Source of the DNA: Actinomycetes bacterium | GTDB taxonomy: Bacteria > Actinomycetota > Actinomycetes > Mycobacteriales > Pseudonocardiaceae | DNA: 32,658 bases | Reading direction: 5' to 3' | Assembly (NCBI GenBank): GCA_021793175.1 | Contig: JAJYTH010000037.1 | Span: forward strand, 1-32,658 | Shown here: in pieces, positions 7,801 through 15,226 of the stretch | Layout of the letters: each line of letters starts with the position of its first letter | Numbering within the stretch: the stretch's first letter is position 1 | Program-made: the position numbers and the translations under genes | The notes under the pieces: model-generated | The model's input: the letters and a program-made list of their open reading frames with translations, nothing else | The model's database searches: none | What the model was told of the DNA's origin: nothing

Positions 7801-8666
7801 ACCGTCGAATCCGGCTCGGACGGCTGGGACGGCTGAGACGAGGACTGCGGGCCCTGTTCAGCACCCTTCTCGGTGCCCTTCTCAGCGGCCTCCTCGGCCG
7901 TTCCGCTGTCGACGATCTCCATGTCCAACAGCGAGTCGTCGTACACCAGCTCGGCCACCGGCACCGACGAGCTCGTCTCGAGCTGCGCCTCGGAATGGGC
8001 ACCGCAGCCGAACTCGGCGTGGACCACGTGCCCGTCCGCCGGGGAGATCTCGTTGGCGCACACCCCGAACGCCGACCGCAGTGACCCGGCCAGCTGGAGG
8101 TAGAAACCGCAGGTGCCGCACGTGGCGGGCGCGCTGCGGGCCATGTCGGATCGGGGACCGTACTCGCTGCGGTACCAGCGGGTGGCCGCCTCCTGTCGCC
8201 CGTACCGCGACATCACCCGCACCCGGCCGAGCCCGATCTCCTTGACCGCGTCCTCGGCCTCGGGGTCGTCGAGCGTCGCATACGCCGGGGCGAGCCGCGG
8301 GTCGTCCGGGTGTGTCGGGAAGATGTCGCCGACACCCAGGTCGCCGGGGCGAACCCTGCGTTCCCACGGCACCCACCTCGGCGCGACGATCGCGTCCGGC
8401 CCCGGGGTGAGCACCACCTCGCTGATCGTGACGGGGGCGTCCTCGTCGGCCGTGGCCACCGTGACCGACCAACGCCAACCCCGGTAGCCGGGGAGTGTGG
8501 AGTCGAACAGGTGCGTCACCGACACGGCGTCCTCGTGCACCGCGCCCACGTAGTCGCCGACGTTCTCGTCGCCGCCGTCCTGTACCGCTGCCTCGCGCGC
8601 CGGCTCGACCGCATCGAGCAGCTTCCTGCGGATCGTGCCGTCGTCGTGCGTCAGCAGCAGGCTCAT
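7797..8666 (-). CDS. DUF3027 protein with probable zinc site
   Basis: A 289-residue soluble protein matching DUF3027 as I know it from M. tuberculosis Rv0883c. N-terminal features include the segment after LLDAVEPAREAA and a WRWSVTVATA strand; the central part has VPWERRVRPGDLGVGD. Between about residues 182 and 226 lie CGTCGF, GVCANE and EFGCGAHSEA, four Cys plus His residues that could bind zinc. The C-terminal 35 residues are low complexity (repeated Glu-Lys-Gly and Ser-Gln-Pro) and probably disordered. No membrane segment is seen. The ATG at 8666 has no clear Shine-Dalgarno; CACAAT lies 7 nt upstream, a weaker version of the leaderless arrangement seen elsewhere here. It overlaps the sacsin-like ATPase gene by 4 nt, so the two products probably act together. 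Biochemical function is unknown. Confidence 0.82.
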   Translation of the reverse strand: MSLLLTHDDGTIRRKLLDAVEPAREAAVQDGGDENVGDYVGAVHEDAVSVTHLFDSTLPGYRGWRWSVTVATADEDAPVTISEVVLTPGPDAIVAPRWVPWERRVRPGDLGVGDIFPTHPDDPRLAPAYATLDDPEAEDAVKEIGLGRVRVMSRYGRQEAATRWYRSEYGPRSDMARSAPATCGTCGFYLQLAGSLRSAFGVCANEISPADGHVVHAEFGCGAHSEAQLETSSSVPVAELVYDDSLLDMEIVDSGTAEEAAEKGTEKGAEQGPQSSSQPSQPSEPDSTV

Positions 8667-8730
8667 GCCACCAATTGTGCAGCACTCAACGACTACTCCG
8701 GAGGGGCGGGTTCATGCCAAGGTGGGAACC

Positions 8731-9555
8731 GTGCGTCGAGTGCTCAACCGAACGATCCGCGCCGGAACGGCCGCACTCACCGTGACGACGGTAGTGGCGG
8801 CATGTGGACAGGCCCCGGAGTCGAACTCCGGTGGGAGCACCGGCGGCGTTCCTCAGCCGGAAGAGTTGCGTGTCGAAGTCGTCGACGTGCTCCCCCACGA
8901 CCCGGAGGCATTCACCCAAGGCCTCGAAGTGGTCGACGACACCCTCTACGAAGGGACCGGGCTTGTCGGCGAGTCGACGCTGCGCGCGGGACCGCTCGGT
9001 GGCGAGCCCACCACCGTCGTGTCCCTGCCCGAGCCACTGTTCGGCGAAGGCATCACCGTGGTCGACGACCGGATCTGGCAACTCACGTGGCGCGACGGCG
9101 TCGCCATCGAACGCGACCGCGCCACGTTGGACGAGCTCCGCCGAGTCGACTACGAGGGCGAGGGCTGGGGACTGTGCCACCAGCACGACCACGACCGGCT
9201 CGTGATGAGTGACGGCACGGCCACGCTGACGTTCCGCGACCCCGACGACTTCTCCGTCGTCAACACCGTGGAGGTCACCGACACCGACGGCCCGGTCACC
9301 GACCTCAACGAGCTGGAATGTGTCGGCGAAGACGTCTACGCCAACGTGTGGCACACCGACGACATCCTGCGTATCGATCCGGACAGCGGCTTCGTCACCG
9401 CACGTATCGACGCGTCCGGGTTGCTCACCCCTCAGGAGGCGGCCGACGCCGACGTGCTCAACGGCATCGCCGCACTCGACGAACCGGATCACTTCCTGGT
9501 CGCCGGCAAGCTGTGGCCGAAGATGTTCACGGTGCGGTTCGTCCCGACGAGCTGA
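8731..9555 (+). CDS. Glutaminyl-peptide cyclotransferase lipoprotein (PF05096 type)
   Basis: Predicted extracellular enzyme that cyclises N-terminal glutamine of peptides to pyroglutamate, plant-type beta-propeller glutaminyl cyclase family (PF05096). The product has 274 residues. The N-terminus is basic then hydrophobic with the lipobox VAAC (TTVVAACGQ), followed by a Gly/Ser linker, so it is probably anchored as a lipoprotein. Family hallmarks are PHDPEAFTQGLEV near residue 55, LYEGTGLVGES, ELECVGEDVYANVWHTD and ILRIDPDSG, VLNGIAALD and AGKLWPKMF near the end. GTG 8731 is chosen because AAGGTGGG lies about 5 nt before it and the signal sequence starts there. The upstream in-frame extension is non-coding in look. 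It is divergent from DUF3027 and followed after 40 nt by an MFS gene on the same strand. Confidence 0.85.
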   Translation: MRRVLNRTIRAGTAALTVTTVVAACGQAPESNSGGSTGGVPQPEELRVEVVDVLPHDPEAFTQGLEVVDDTLYEGTGLVGESTLRAGPLGGEPTTVVSLPEPLFGEGITVVDDRIWQLTWRDGVAIERDRATLDELRRVDYEGEGWGLCHQHDHDRLVMSDGTATLTFRDPDDFSVVNTVEVTDTDGPVTDLNELECVGEDVYANVWHTDDILRIDPDSGFVTARIDASGLLTPQEAADADVLNGIAALDEPDHFLVAGKLWPKMFTVRFVPTS

Positions 9556-9595
9556 ACAACCGGACAGATCCACGTGGATACGGCAGGATTGGCTC

Positions 9596-11362
9596 ATGCG
9601 TTCCGGTCGCAGGGGTAGGCGGAAGTGGACGCCCGACGAAAGGGCGGGCCGACCGTCGGACCACAACCCCCCGGGCACGCGGCGGTCCACACCCGAGACC
9701 ACGGCCTACTCGGCCGACACGGTTCCCACGGCCGACGACGCGCCGACGGGCGCGGTCCCGATGCAGCCACCACCCCCGCCCCGGGGTGCCAGACCCTATC
9801 CGCGCGAGACCACCCGAACGCACCGAACGACGCGGACACCGCCACCCCGACGGTCCCGTCCCGGCGCCGCGTCCCCTCCGCCCAGCTACGAGCACTACGA
9901 CACCGCCGGCTACGCCCCCGGACAGACGCCCGAGTCGTTCGAATCCGAACCGACCACGACCCGCCACGGCTTCGAAGCCGCCGACCAGCGGCGCCTGCCG
10001 AAGAAACTCACGGTCACCCGGGTGGCGGCACTGCGCAGCCGCGAACTCAGCGGACAGGCCGTCGCCGCGTTCCGCCGCGCCACCACCGCCGACGGCGCCG
10101 ACAAGTCCGGCCTCACCTCGCTGACGTATGCGGTGATGCTGAACTACGCCAGCGACGCCGCGATGGCCGTCGCGCTGGCCAACACCCTGTTCTTCGCCGC
10201 CAGCAGCGGTGAGAGCCGAGGCAAGGTGGCGCTCTACCTGCTCATCACCATCGCGCCGTTCGCCCTGGTGGCGCCGGTGATCGGCCCGGCTCTCGACAGG
10301 ATCCAACGAGGGCGCAGGCTGGCGATGTGCGTGTCGTCGGCGGGTCAGGCGCTGATGTGCGTGCTCATGGCACTCAACTTCGACAGCTGGGTGCTCTACC
10401 CCGCCGCGCTCGGCAAGATGGTGCTGTCGAAGTCGTTCATGGTGCTCAAAGCCGCCGTCACCCCCAGGGTGCTCCCACCCGAGATCACCCTGTCGAAGAC
10501 CAACGCCCGACTCGCCGTGTTCGGGCTCGCCGCCGGCGGCGTGTTCGGTGCGGTCGCCAGCGGGTTGAACTGGGCGTTCGGCTCGTCGGGCGCACTGTGG
10601 TTCACCGCACTCATCTGCGTCGTCGGCGCTGTGCAGGCCATGCGTATCCCGTCGTGGGTGGAGGTCACCGAGGGCGAGGTGCCCGCCTCGCTGACGGCCA
10701 ACCTGCCCAAGAAGAAGGCGACCCGCGCGCCAATGGCCCGGCACGTCGTGGTTGCACTGTGGGGCAACGGCTCCATCCGCGTGCTGACCGGGTTCCTCAT
10801 GATGTTCGCCGCGTTCGCAGTGAAGGCCGAGACCGAGAACAGCGGTCAGAGCGCGTTCGTGCAGTTGTTGCTGCTCGGCGTCATCGGTGCCGCCGCCGGT
10901 GTCGGAGGGTTCCTCGGCAACGCGCTCGGGTCTCGCATGCAGTTCGGCAAACCCGACCAGGTCGTCCTCACGTGCCTGGCGAGCGTCCTCGCCTCCACCA
11001 TCATCGCCGCCATCGCGTCGGGCCTGGCCACCGCCGCACTCGTCGGACTCGTCGGCTCCACCGCGAGCGCTCTGGCGAAGAACAGCCTCGACGCCGTCAT
11101 CCAGCAGGACATGCCGGAGGAATCGCGGGCGTCGGCGTTCGGCCGTTCCGAGACGGTGCTGCAACTGGCCTGGGTCTTCGGTGGCGCGGTCGGGTTGCTG
11201 CTGCCGCCCACCTACTGGATCGGGTTCCTCGTGGTGTCCGTGCTCCTGGCGCTGGGCCTCGCACAGACATGGGTGGTACGCAGCGGTTCCTCCCTGCTCC
11301 CGTCGCTGCGGCGCAGGCCGTCCCCCGGACCCGATCCACAGCCGAGCCGGGTCGACTCGTAG
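9596..11362 (+). CDS. MFS-like transporter with long proline-rich N-terminus
   Basis: A 588-residue membrane protein. Roughly the first 125 residues are hydrophilic and low complexity (Pro, Arg, Thr; for example PMQPPPPPRGARPYP) and probably form a disordered cytoplasmic tail. The rest carries about 10-12 hydrophobic helices, from SLTYAVMLNYASDAAMAVAL through VAPVIGPALDRIQRGRRLAM (motif-A-like loop) to YWIGFLVVSVLLALGLAQ. It resembles the MFS protein next to DUF2771 in mycobacteria (Rv0876c, from memory). The substrate is unknown. The ATG at 9596 has AGGA about 8 nt upstream; a longer in-frame extension to 9320 overlaps the cyclotransferase gene and is rejected. The TAG stop overlaps the -10-like box of the following lipoprotein gene. 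Confidence 0.85.
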   Translation: MRSGRRGRRKWTPDERAGRPSDHNPPGTRRSTPETTAYSADTVPTADDAPTGAVPMQPPPPPRGARPYPRETTRTHRTTRTPPPRRSRPGAASPPPSYEHYDTAGYAPGQTPESFESEPTTTRHGFEAADQRRLPKKLTVTRVAALRSRELSGQAVAAFRRATTADGADKSGLTSLTYAVMLNYASDAAMAVALANTLFFAASSGESRGKVALYLLITIAPFALVAPVIGPALDRIQRGRRLAMCVSSAGQALMCVLMALNFDSWVLYPAALGKMVLSKSFMVLKAAVTPRVLPPEITLSKTNARLAVFGLAAGGVFGAVASGLNWAFGSSGALWFTALICVVGAVQAMRIPSWVEVTEGEVPASLTANLPKKKATRAPMARHVVVALWGNGSIRVLTGFLMMFAAFAVKAETENSGQSAFVQLLLLGVIGAAAGVGGFLGNALGSRMQFGKPDQVVLTCLASVLASTIIAAIASGLATAALVGLVGSTASALAKNSLDAVIQQDMPEESRASAFGRSETVLQLAWVFGGAVGLLLPPTYWIGFLVVSVLLALGLAQTWVVRSGSSLLPSLRRRPSPGPDPQPSRVDS

Positions 11363-11365
11363 TCT
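11360..11365 (+). promoter_or_regulatory. Putative -10 box of leaderless DUF2771 transcript
   Basis: TAGTCT begins with the TAG stop codon of the MFS gene and lies 7 nt before the ATG at 11373, matching the TANNNT-N7-start pattern. The downstream gene may therefore have its own promoter in addition to read-through from the MFS gene. Confidence 0.45.
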
Positions 11366-11372
11366 CGCCGTC

Positions 11373-11906
11373 ATGCGACGTTCAGTAGTGGCATTGGTCG
11401 CCGCGGGGGCGGCCGTCCTGGCAGGGTGTTCGGCTCCACCGCCACCCGAGGTGACGTTCTACACCGATGGTGAGAGCGTCAGAGCCGCCCCCATGAACTA
11501 CTGCGACGCCCTGCTCACCCACTGCGAGATCACCGACGGTGAACCCGCCGTGCTCGACGCACGCCCCGGCCAGCCGGTCCAGATCTCGGTGCCCTCCGAG
11601 ATCGCCGAGTCCCCGTGGCTGGTCATCGTGCAGTCCTACGACCCCGAGGGCAATCTGCTCCCGATGAGCCAGGAGGTGTTCACCGACGGCACCCAACTCG
11701 CTCACACGGTGATCCCCGAGTCGGCGGAGCACCAGGTCCTCGTGGTGGAGGTGCAGCAGCTCGGCGCCGCCTACGCGGTGAACGAGCGGGACGAACCGAT
11801 CCTCGACGAGAACGGCCAGCCACAGCTCGTGGTGCGCGGCGTGTGGTCGCTGCAGATCGCCCCTCAGGAGCAGAGGTCCCCGCTGGAACAGCAATCCGCC
11901 GACTGA
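11373..11906 (+). CDS. DUF2771 lipoprotein
   Basis: A 177-residue exported lipoprotein. MRRSVVALVAAGAAVLAGCS is a short, typical lipoprotein signal with lipobox LAGC (Cys19). The mature part starts APPPPEVTFYTDGESVRAAP and contains paired cysteines (MNYCDALLTHCEI), then a beta-rich domain with PGQPVQISVPSEIAESPW and VQSYDPEGN. This fits DUF2771 (PF10969), a family of actinobacterial envelope proteins without known activity. It follows the MFS gene after 10 nt, and the same pairing occurs in mycobacteria (Rv0875c/Rv0876c, recalled), so a functional link to that transporter is plausible. The gene ends about 20 nt before a block of 21-bp repeats that separates it from the convergent cold-shock gene. 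Confidence 0.85.
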   Translation: MRRSVVALVAAGAAVLAGCSAPPPPEVTFYTDGESVRAAPMNYCDALLTHCEITDGEPAVLDARPGQPVQISVPSEIAESPWLVIVQSYDPEGNLLPMSQEVFTDGTQLAHTVIPESAEHQVLVVEVQQLGAAYAVNERDEPILDENGQPQLVVRGVWSLQIAPQEQRSPLEQQSAD

Positions 11907-11926
11907 CCACGGCGGCGCCCGAACCC

Positions 11927-11980
11927 GCGGACACGGCTACGCAGACTGCGGACACGGCTACGTAACCTGCGGACACGCGG
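11927..11980. repeat. 21-bp direct repeats, locus A (2 full + 1 partial unit)
   Basis: Units start at 11927, 11948 and 11969. Each begins GCGGACACGGCTACG (the third degenerates after GCGGACACG) and is followed by six more bases, CAGACT or TAACCT. The block lies between the convergent DUF2771 and cold-shock genes and ends at the TAA stop of the latter. The same unit is repeated five times at 30739-30840. There are no spacers between units. It is not a simple hairpin: the only dyad is TACGTA. Confidence 0.85.
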
Positions 11981-11982
11981 GC

Positions 11983-12369
11983 TTACGGGTCGAGGTCGCG
12001 CGCCACCGCGCGCATGACCTCGGCGATGCGCTTGGTGTTCTTGCGTTCGGGATAACGACCCTTGCGCAGATTGGGCTGGACCCTCATCTCCAACAACTTG
12101 ATCATGTCTTCGATGAGGCCGTGCAGCTCCTCGGCGGGACGTCGTCGCGCCTCGGCCACCGAGGGCGGTGGGTCGAGCAATCTGACGGACAGAGCCTGTG
12201 GTCCGCGCCTACCCTCGGCGATGCCGAACTCCAGTCGCTGACCGGCCTTGAGCGTCTCGACGCCCTGCGGCAGCGCGGACTTCCGAACATAGACGTCCCT
12301 GCCTCCGTCCTCTGTGACGAAGCCGAACCCCTTGTCCGCGTCGTACCACTTGACCTTGCCGGTCGGCAC
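11983..12369 (-). CDS. Cold-shock domain protein with C-terminal extension (CspB-like)
   Basis: RNA/ssDNA-binding protein of 128 residues. The first 65 are a cold-shock domain beginning [20 protein letters not shown], with a canonical RNP1 (KGFGFV). RNP2 is altered: DVYVRKSAL instead of the usual DVFVHYSAI, so the RNP2 His is replaced by Arg. A C-terminal extension of about 60 residues contains a helical stretch ([17 protein letters not shown]) and basic [13 protein letters not shown]; simple Csp proteins end near residue 67. This length and order match M. tuberculosis CspB (Rv0871) as I recall. The start is GTG at 12369 with GAGGGG just upstream. A TAGGCT box around 12460 on the minus strand could drive it with a leader of about 90 nt, as is common for cold-shock genes, but this is weak. 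It is convergent with DUF2771 across the 21-bp repeats. Confidence 0.88.
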   Translation of the reverse strand: MPTGKVKWYDADKGFGFVTEDGGRDVYVRKSALPQGVETLKAGQRLEFGIAEGRRGPQALSVRLLDPPPSVAEARRRPAEELHGLIEDMIKLLEMRVQPNLRKGRYPERKNTKRIAEVMRAVARDLDP

Positions 12370-12582
12370 TGCCCCTCACCGTTCCTTCGCTCTTCCGCAA
12401 CGGACCACGCCGTCACGCGGCCCCGCACGACGAACGCGCCCTAGGCGTACCCAGGACGCGCCCCACATCTAGCCTATCTCGCCACACGTGCCACGGCGAA
12501 GGTGATTGCCCGCCCCGAGAGCCCGCCGAGAGCCCGCTCTCCCCGTCACCCGCTGCGAGGAGAAGGGTCCGACCGCAGCCTC

Positions 12583-12588
12583 TAAGAT
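12583..12588 (+). promoter_or_regulatory. Putative -10 box of leaderless small membrane protein gene
   Basis: TAAGAT is followed by 7 nt and then the ATG at 12596. There is no ribosome site within 15 nt of that ATG, which supports leaderless translation from 12596 and not from the in-frame ATG at 12587 that overlaps the box. Confidence 0.5.
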
Positions 12589-12595
12589 GTTCGAC

Positions 12596-12829
12596 ATGGA
12601 AACCGCTGTCCACAAGAAGAAGTCGGCCGCTGAGCGAAAGCCCTGGCTGATGCGGGTCGGCATCGGGTTGTTCACGGCGGGCATGGTCGCTGTGGTCGTG
12701 GTGTTCCTGCTCTTCGCCGCGGGCTACTCGGAACTGCCGGTGTGGTTGTCCGCGTTCGCCGGCGTGATCACTCCACTCGGCTTGGGGCTGGGCTTGCTCG
12801 CCCTGATCCGGGAGCACCGTCAGGCGTGA
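12596..12829 (+). CDS. Small membrane protein, function unknown
   Basis: A 77-residue protein with a basic N-terminus (METAVHKKKSAAERKPW) and two hydrophobic helices: RVGIGLFTAGMVAVVVVFLL (about 18-37) and the stretch from WLSAFAGVITPLGLGLGLLA (about 49-68), ending in REHRQA. The topology is probably both ends cytoplasmic. I do not recognise a named family. The start follows the leaderless -10 geometry; a second ATG nine bases upstream is possible. Its last 62 bp overlap the convergent HAD phosphatase gene, so transcripts of the two would be antisense to each other at their 3' ends. It is divergent from the cold-shock gene with about 226 nt between, a stretch in which I see promoters at most. 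Confidence 0.72.
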   Translation: METAVHKKKSAAERKPWLMRVGIGLFTAGMVAVVVVFLLFAAGYSELPVWLSAFAGVITPLGLGLGLLALIREHRQA

Positions 12830-13445
12830 CGTCGGCGCGTGGGCCGTGCTGGGCGAGCCACGCGGGGAACTCCACAAGCGACTCCAGCACCACGTGCGCG
12901 CCCGCGTCGAGCAGTTCACTCCTGTCACACGGCCCGGTGGTGACACCCACCGCGACCGCGTTCGCCGCCAGCGCCCCCTTGATGTCACCCACATGGTCGC
13001 CAACGAACACGTGGGCGCTGTACTCGGTCAAGGCCGCGGCTTTCCCGGTCGACCACAGCTCGCCCACGAGCGTGTCGACCGTCCAACCGAGCGCCTGCAG
13101 GTGAAGTTCGGCGTTGCGGGCGTATTTGCCGGTGACGACGAGGGTCCGCCCTCCCGAGCCGCGAACGGCGTCCAGCGCCTCGACCGCACCGGGCAACGCG
13201 ACGGTGCGTGGGATGACGAGCTCGGGATAGATCTGTCGAAACCGCGCCACGAGCGCGGGGATGCGTTCCTCGGGCGCTCCGAACTCACGGAGCACCTGGT
13301 CCAACGGTGGTCCGAGGTGTGCGGCGAAGTGTTCGCCGTCGAACGGCAGACCCGACTCGTCGGCGAGCCTGTTCATGGCCGCGACCATGCCCGGTCGGGG
13401 ATCGATGAGTGTCATGTCCAGGTCAAAACCCACGCACATACCCAC
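12768..13445 (-). CDS. HAD-superfamily phosphatase (Gph-like)
   Basis: Cytosolic hydrolase of 225 residues related to phosphoglycolate phosphatases. Motif I is GFDLDMTLID (nucleophile Asp and the second Asp), motif II is LVVTGK, and motif IV is VFVGDHVGDIKGA, giving GD-x3-D. A cap region of about 60-70 residues follows motif I. The C-terminal 25 residues (after AWLAQHG) are Pro/Gly/Ser-rich and may be dispensable. The start is placed at GTG 13445 because a TACTGT box lies exactly 7 nt upstream; ATG 13439 is two codons further in. The gene overlaps the convergent membrane protein gene by 62 bp and is divergent from the tetR-like gene. The substrate cannot be assigned. Confidence 0.85.
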   Translation of the reverse strand: MGMCVGFDLDMTLIDPRPGMVAAMNRLADESGLPFDGEHFAAHLGPPLDQVLREFGAPEERIPALVARFRQIYPELVIPRTVALPGAVEALDAVRGSGGRTLVVTGKYARNAELHLQALGWTVDTLVGELWSTGKAAALTEYSAHVFVGDHVGDIKGALAANAVAVGVTTGPCDRSELLDAGAHVVLESLVEFPAWLAQHGPRADVTPDGAPGSGRASPAPSRVE

Positions 13446-13452
13446 TCGGACC

Positions 13453-13458
13453 ACAGTA
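13453..13458 (-). promoter_or_regulatory. Putative -10 box of leaderless HAD phosphatase gene
   Basis: TACTGT on the minus strand, 7 nt before GTG 13445. Same TANNNT-N7-start geometry as other genes in the window. Confidence 0.45.
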
Positions 13459-13493
13459 GCCGCTTGACACGAAGACCTGACCCGTCCAGCCGA

Positions 13494-13527
13494 TTGACAT
13501 ATCAACCGATCGTGTCAAGATCAATAC
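13494..13527 (+). promoter_or_regulatory. Promoter and candidate operator of tetR-R2lox unit
   Basis: TTGACA (13494-13499), a 16-nt spacer and CAAGAT (13516-13521) form a consensus-like promoter, with the GTG start 6 nt after the -10 box. TTGACATATCAA at 13494-13505 is a short dyad (TTGA-N4-TCAA) over the -35 element, and TCAAGATCAA covers the -10 region, so autorepression by the TetR protein is plausible. Confidence 0.55.
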
Positions 13528-14181
13528 GTGTCGCGGGTCACTAATTACGCCGAGCGCGCCAAGGCGCACTTACGCGAGGAACTACTCGACGCCGCCGCCG
13601 AACTGCTGATCCGCGGCGGCTACGCCGGATTGCGTATGGCCGATGTCGCCTCGGCGGTCGGGGTGAGCAGGCAGACGGTCTACAACGAGTTCGGCGGCAA
13701 GTCGGCACTGGTGCAAGCGGTGGCACTGCGCACGCTCGCCGAATTCACCGGCGGCATCCAACGACGACTCGACGAGGCCGTCGACGTCCTCGCGGGCATC
13801 CGCTCCGCCACCGCTTACACCATCGAGCACGCCAAGGAGAACCGACTGGTCGCCGCGGTCACCGGCGCGGAGGCGGCCGAGGACCTGCTTCCGCTGCTCA
13901 CCACACGGGGCGAACCGGTCCTGAATGCCGCCACGGACATCGCCGAGGCGTACCTGCGGCAACGTCGACCGGAGCTTTCCGAACCACGGTTGATCGCCGA
14001 GACCATGACGCGGTTGACGTTGAGCTATCTCGTCCTGCCCACCCGCACCGCGGCCGAGGCCGCCGACGCCGTGTGCGCCGTGATCGGACCGCTGCTGGAA
14101 CCCGCCGACCGCACTCGTCGTGCCCCCAGACGTGGCCCCGGATGGGACCACAGAACCGACCACCGTGCCCCAACGATGTGA
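13528..14181 (+). CDS. TetR-family transcriptional regulator
   Basis: DNA-binding repressor of 217 residues, with the TetR helix-turn-helix at about residues 17-62. The helix before the turn is [20 protein letters not shown], followed by [20 protein letters not shown] and [11 protein letters not shown]. The ligand-binding C-terminal domain is helical. The last 25 residues ([18 protein letters not shown]) are basic and low complexity, unusual for the family, and may be unstructured. The GTG start lies 6 nt after a -10 box, so the mRNA may be leaderless. The next gene (R2lox) starts 16 nt after the stop, so the two form an operon. The TetR/R2lox pair also exists in M. tuberculosis (Rv0232/Rv0233, from memory), which suggests that this regulator senses a substrate or product of the oxidase. 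Confidence 0.9.
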   Translation: MSRVTNYAERAKAHLREELLDAAAELLIRGGYAGLRMADVASAVGVSRQTVYNEFGGKSALVQAVALRTLAEFTGGIQRRLDEAVDVLAGIRSATAYTIEHAKENRLVAAVTGAEAAEDLLPLLTTRGEPVLNAATDIAEAYLRQRRPELSEPRLIAETMTRLTLSYLVLPTRTAAEAADAVCAVIGPLLEPADRTRRAPRRGPGWDHRTDHRAPTM

Positions 14182-14197
14182 AGAAGGGACGCCCATC

Positions 14198-15166
14198 ATG
14201 ACCGACAACGTCGTCGAGCACCGAGATGGCTTTCACTCCCTGCGCCGGGGAGGGCTGAACTGGGAAACGTTGCCGCTACGGCTGTTCGTGAAAGGCAACC
14301 GCAAGTTCTGGAACCCGGCCGACATCGACTTCAGTGCCGACGCGCGGGACTGGAAAGCGTTGACCGACGAGGAACGCCGGTCGGCGACCTACCTGTGCGT
14401 ACAGTTCGTGGCCGGCGAGGAGGCCGTCACCGAGGACATCCAACCGTTCATGAAGGCGATGGCCGCCGAGGGCAGGCTGGGCGACGAGATGTATCTGTCG
14501 CAGTTCTGCTTCGAGGAGGCCAAACACACCGAGGTCTTCCGGCGGTGGATGGACGCCGTGGGGCTCACCGACGACCTGCACCCGTTCGTGGCGGAGAACC
14601 CTCACTACCGCAAGTTGTTCTACGAGGAGCTGCCCGAATCACTCGGCGTGCTGGCCGAGGACCCCAGTCCCCGCAACCAGGTGCGGGCGAGCGTGACGTA
14701 CAACCACGTCATCGAGGGTTCGCTGGCGTTGACGGGCTACTACGCGTGGCAGAAGCTGTGCACGAGCCGCGGCATCCTGCCCGGTATGCAGGAACTGGTA
14801 CGGCGGATCTCGGACGACGAACGCCGACACATGGCCTGGGGCACGTTCACGTGCCGGCGACACGTGGCCGCCGACGACTCCCTGTGGGAGGTCGTGCAGC
14901 AGCGTATGGGCGAACTCCTGCCCCACGCCCTCGGCATGATCGAGTGGGTCAACCAGCAGTTCGACGAGCCCCCGTTCGGTATCGACAATTCCGAGTTCGT
15001 GCAGTACGCGGCCGATCGCGCCCAACGCAGGCTGAGCGCGATCGAGTCGGCACGCGGGGCGAACGTCGCCGAGATCGACCTCGACCACTCGCCCGAACAG
15101 TTGGAGGAGACCTTCGGCCGGGAGGACGAGCAGGCGTTCGCCGAGGCCGCCGGACAAACGTCCTAA
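14198..15166 (+). CDS. R2-like ligand-binding oxidase (R2lox, Mn/Fe)
   Basis: Ferritin-like protein of 322 residues. Despite frequent annotation as a ribonucleotide reductase beta subunit, it matches R2lox, a heterodinuclear Mn/Fe oxidase that binds a long-chain fatty-acid-like ligand and forms a Tyr-Val ether cross-link. All six metal ligands align with the M. tuberculosis protein at a constant offset of six: Glu74, Glu107, His110 ([10 protein letters not shown]), Glu173 (NHVIEG), Glu208 and His211 ([11 protein letters not shown]). The cross-link pair is also present, Val77 in GEEAVTED and Tyr168 in VTYNHV. The radical tyrosine of true class I R2 is not expected in this group. AAGAAGGGA precedes the ATG. 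It is co-transcribed with the TetR gene and is convergent with an acyl-CoA synthetase gene, a suggestive lipid context. The physiological reaction is not established. Confidence 0.92.
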   Translation: MTDNVVEHRDGFHSLRRGGLNWETLPLRLFVKGNRKFWNPADIDFSADARDWKALTDEERRSATYLCVQFVAGEEAVTEDIQPFMKAMAAEGRLGDEMYLSQFCFEEAKHTEVFRRWMDAVGLTDDLHPFVAENPHYRKLFYEELPESLGVLAEDPSPRNQVRASVTYNHVIEGSLALTGYYAWQKLCTSRGILPGMQELVRRISDDERRHMAWGTFTCRRHVAADDSLWEVVQQRMGELLPHALGMIEWVNQQFDEPPFGIDNSEFVQYAADRAQRRLSAIESARGANVAEIDLDHSPEQLEETFGREDEQAFAEAAGQTS

Positions 15167-15180
15167 AGACAGAGGGTTTC

Positions 15181-15226
15181 GGTGGCGTCGCTCGTACTCA
15201 GGGCGCTGGGCGCGAGCGATGTCACC
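15181..15226. terminator. Bidirectional terminator between R2lox and acyl-CoA synthetase
   Basis: Two 14-nt arms, 15181-15194 and 15213-15226, pair at 12 of 14 positions, including TCGCTCG with CGAGCGA and GGTG with CACC, around an 18-nt loop. It overlaps the stop codon of the synthetase gene and lies 14 nt after the R2lox stop. Confidence 0.65.

Noticed and set aside
9527..11374. A 615-codon open frame antisense to the MFS gene
   Set aside because: Composition (Gly, Arg, His, Glu) is typical of antisense frames in high-GC DNA; the plus strand has clear membrane helices.
14198..15166. Class I ribonucleotide reductase beta subunit
   Set aside because: The Val77/Tyr168 cross-link pair and ligand pattern fit R2lox, and no large-subunit gene is nearby.
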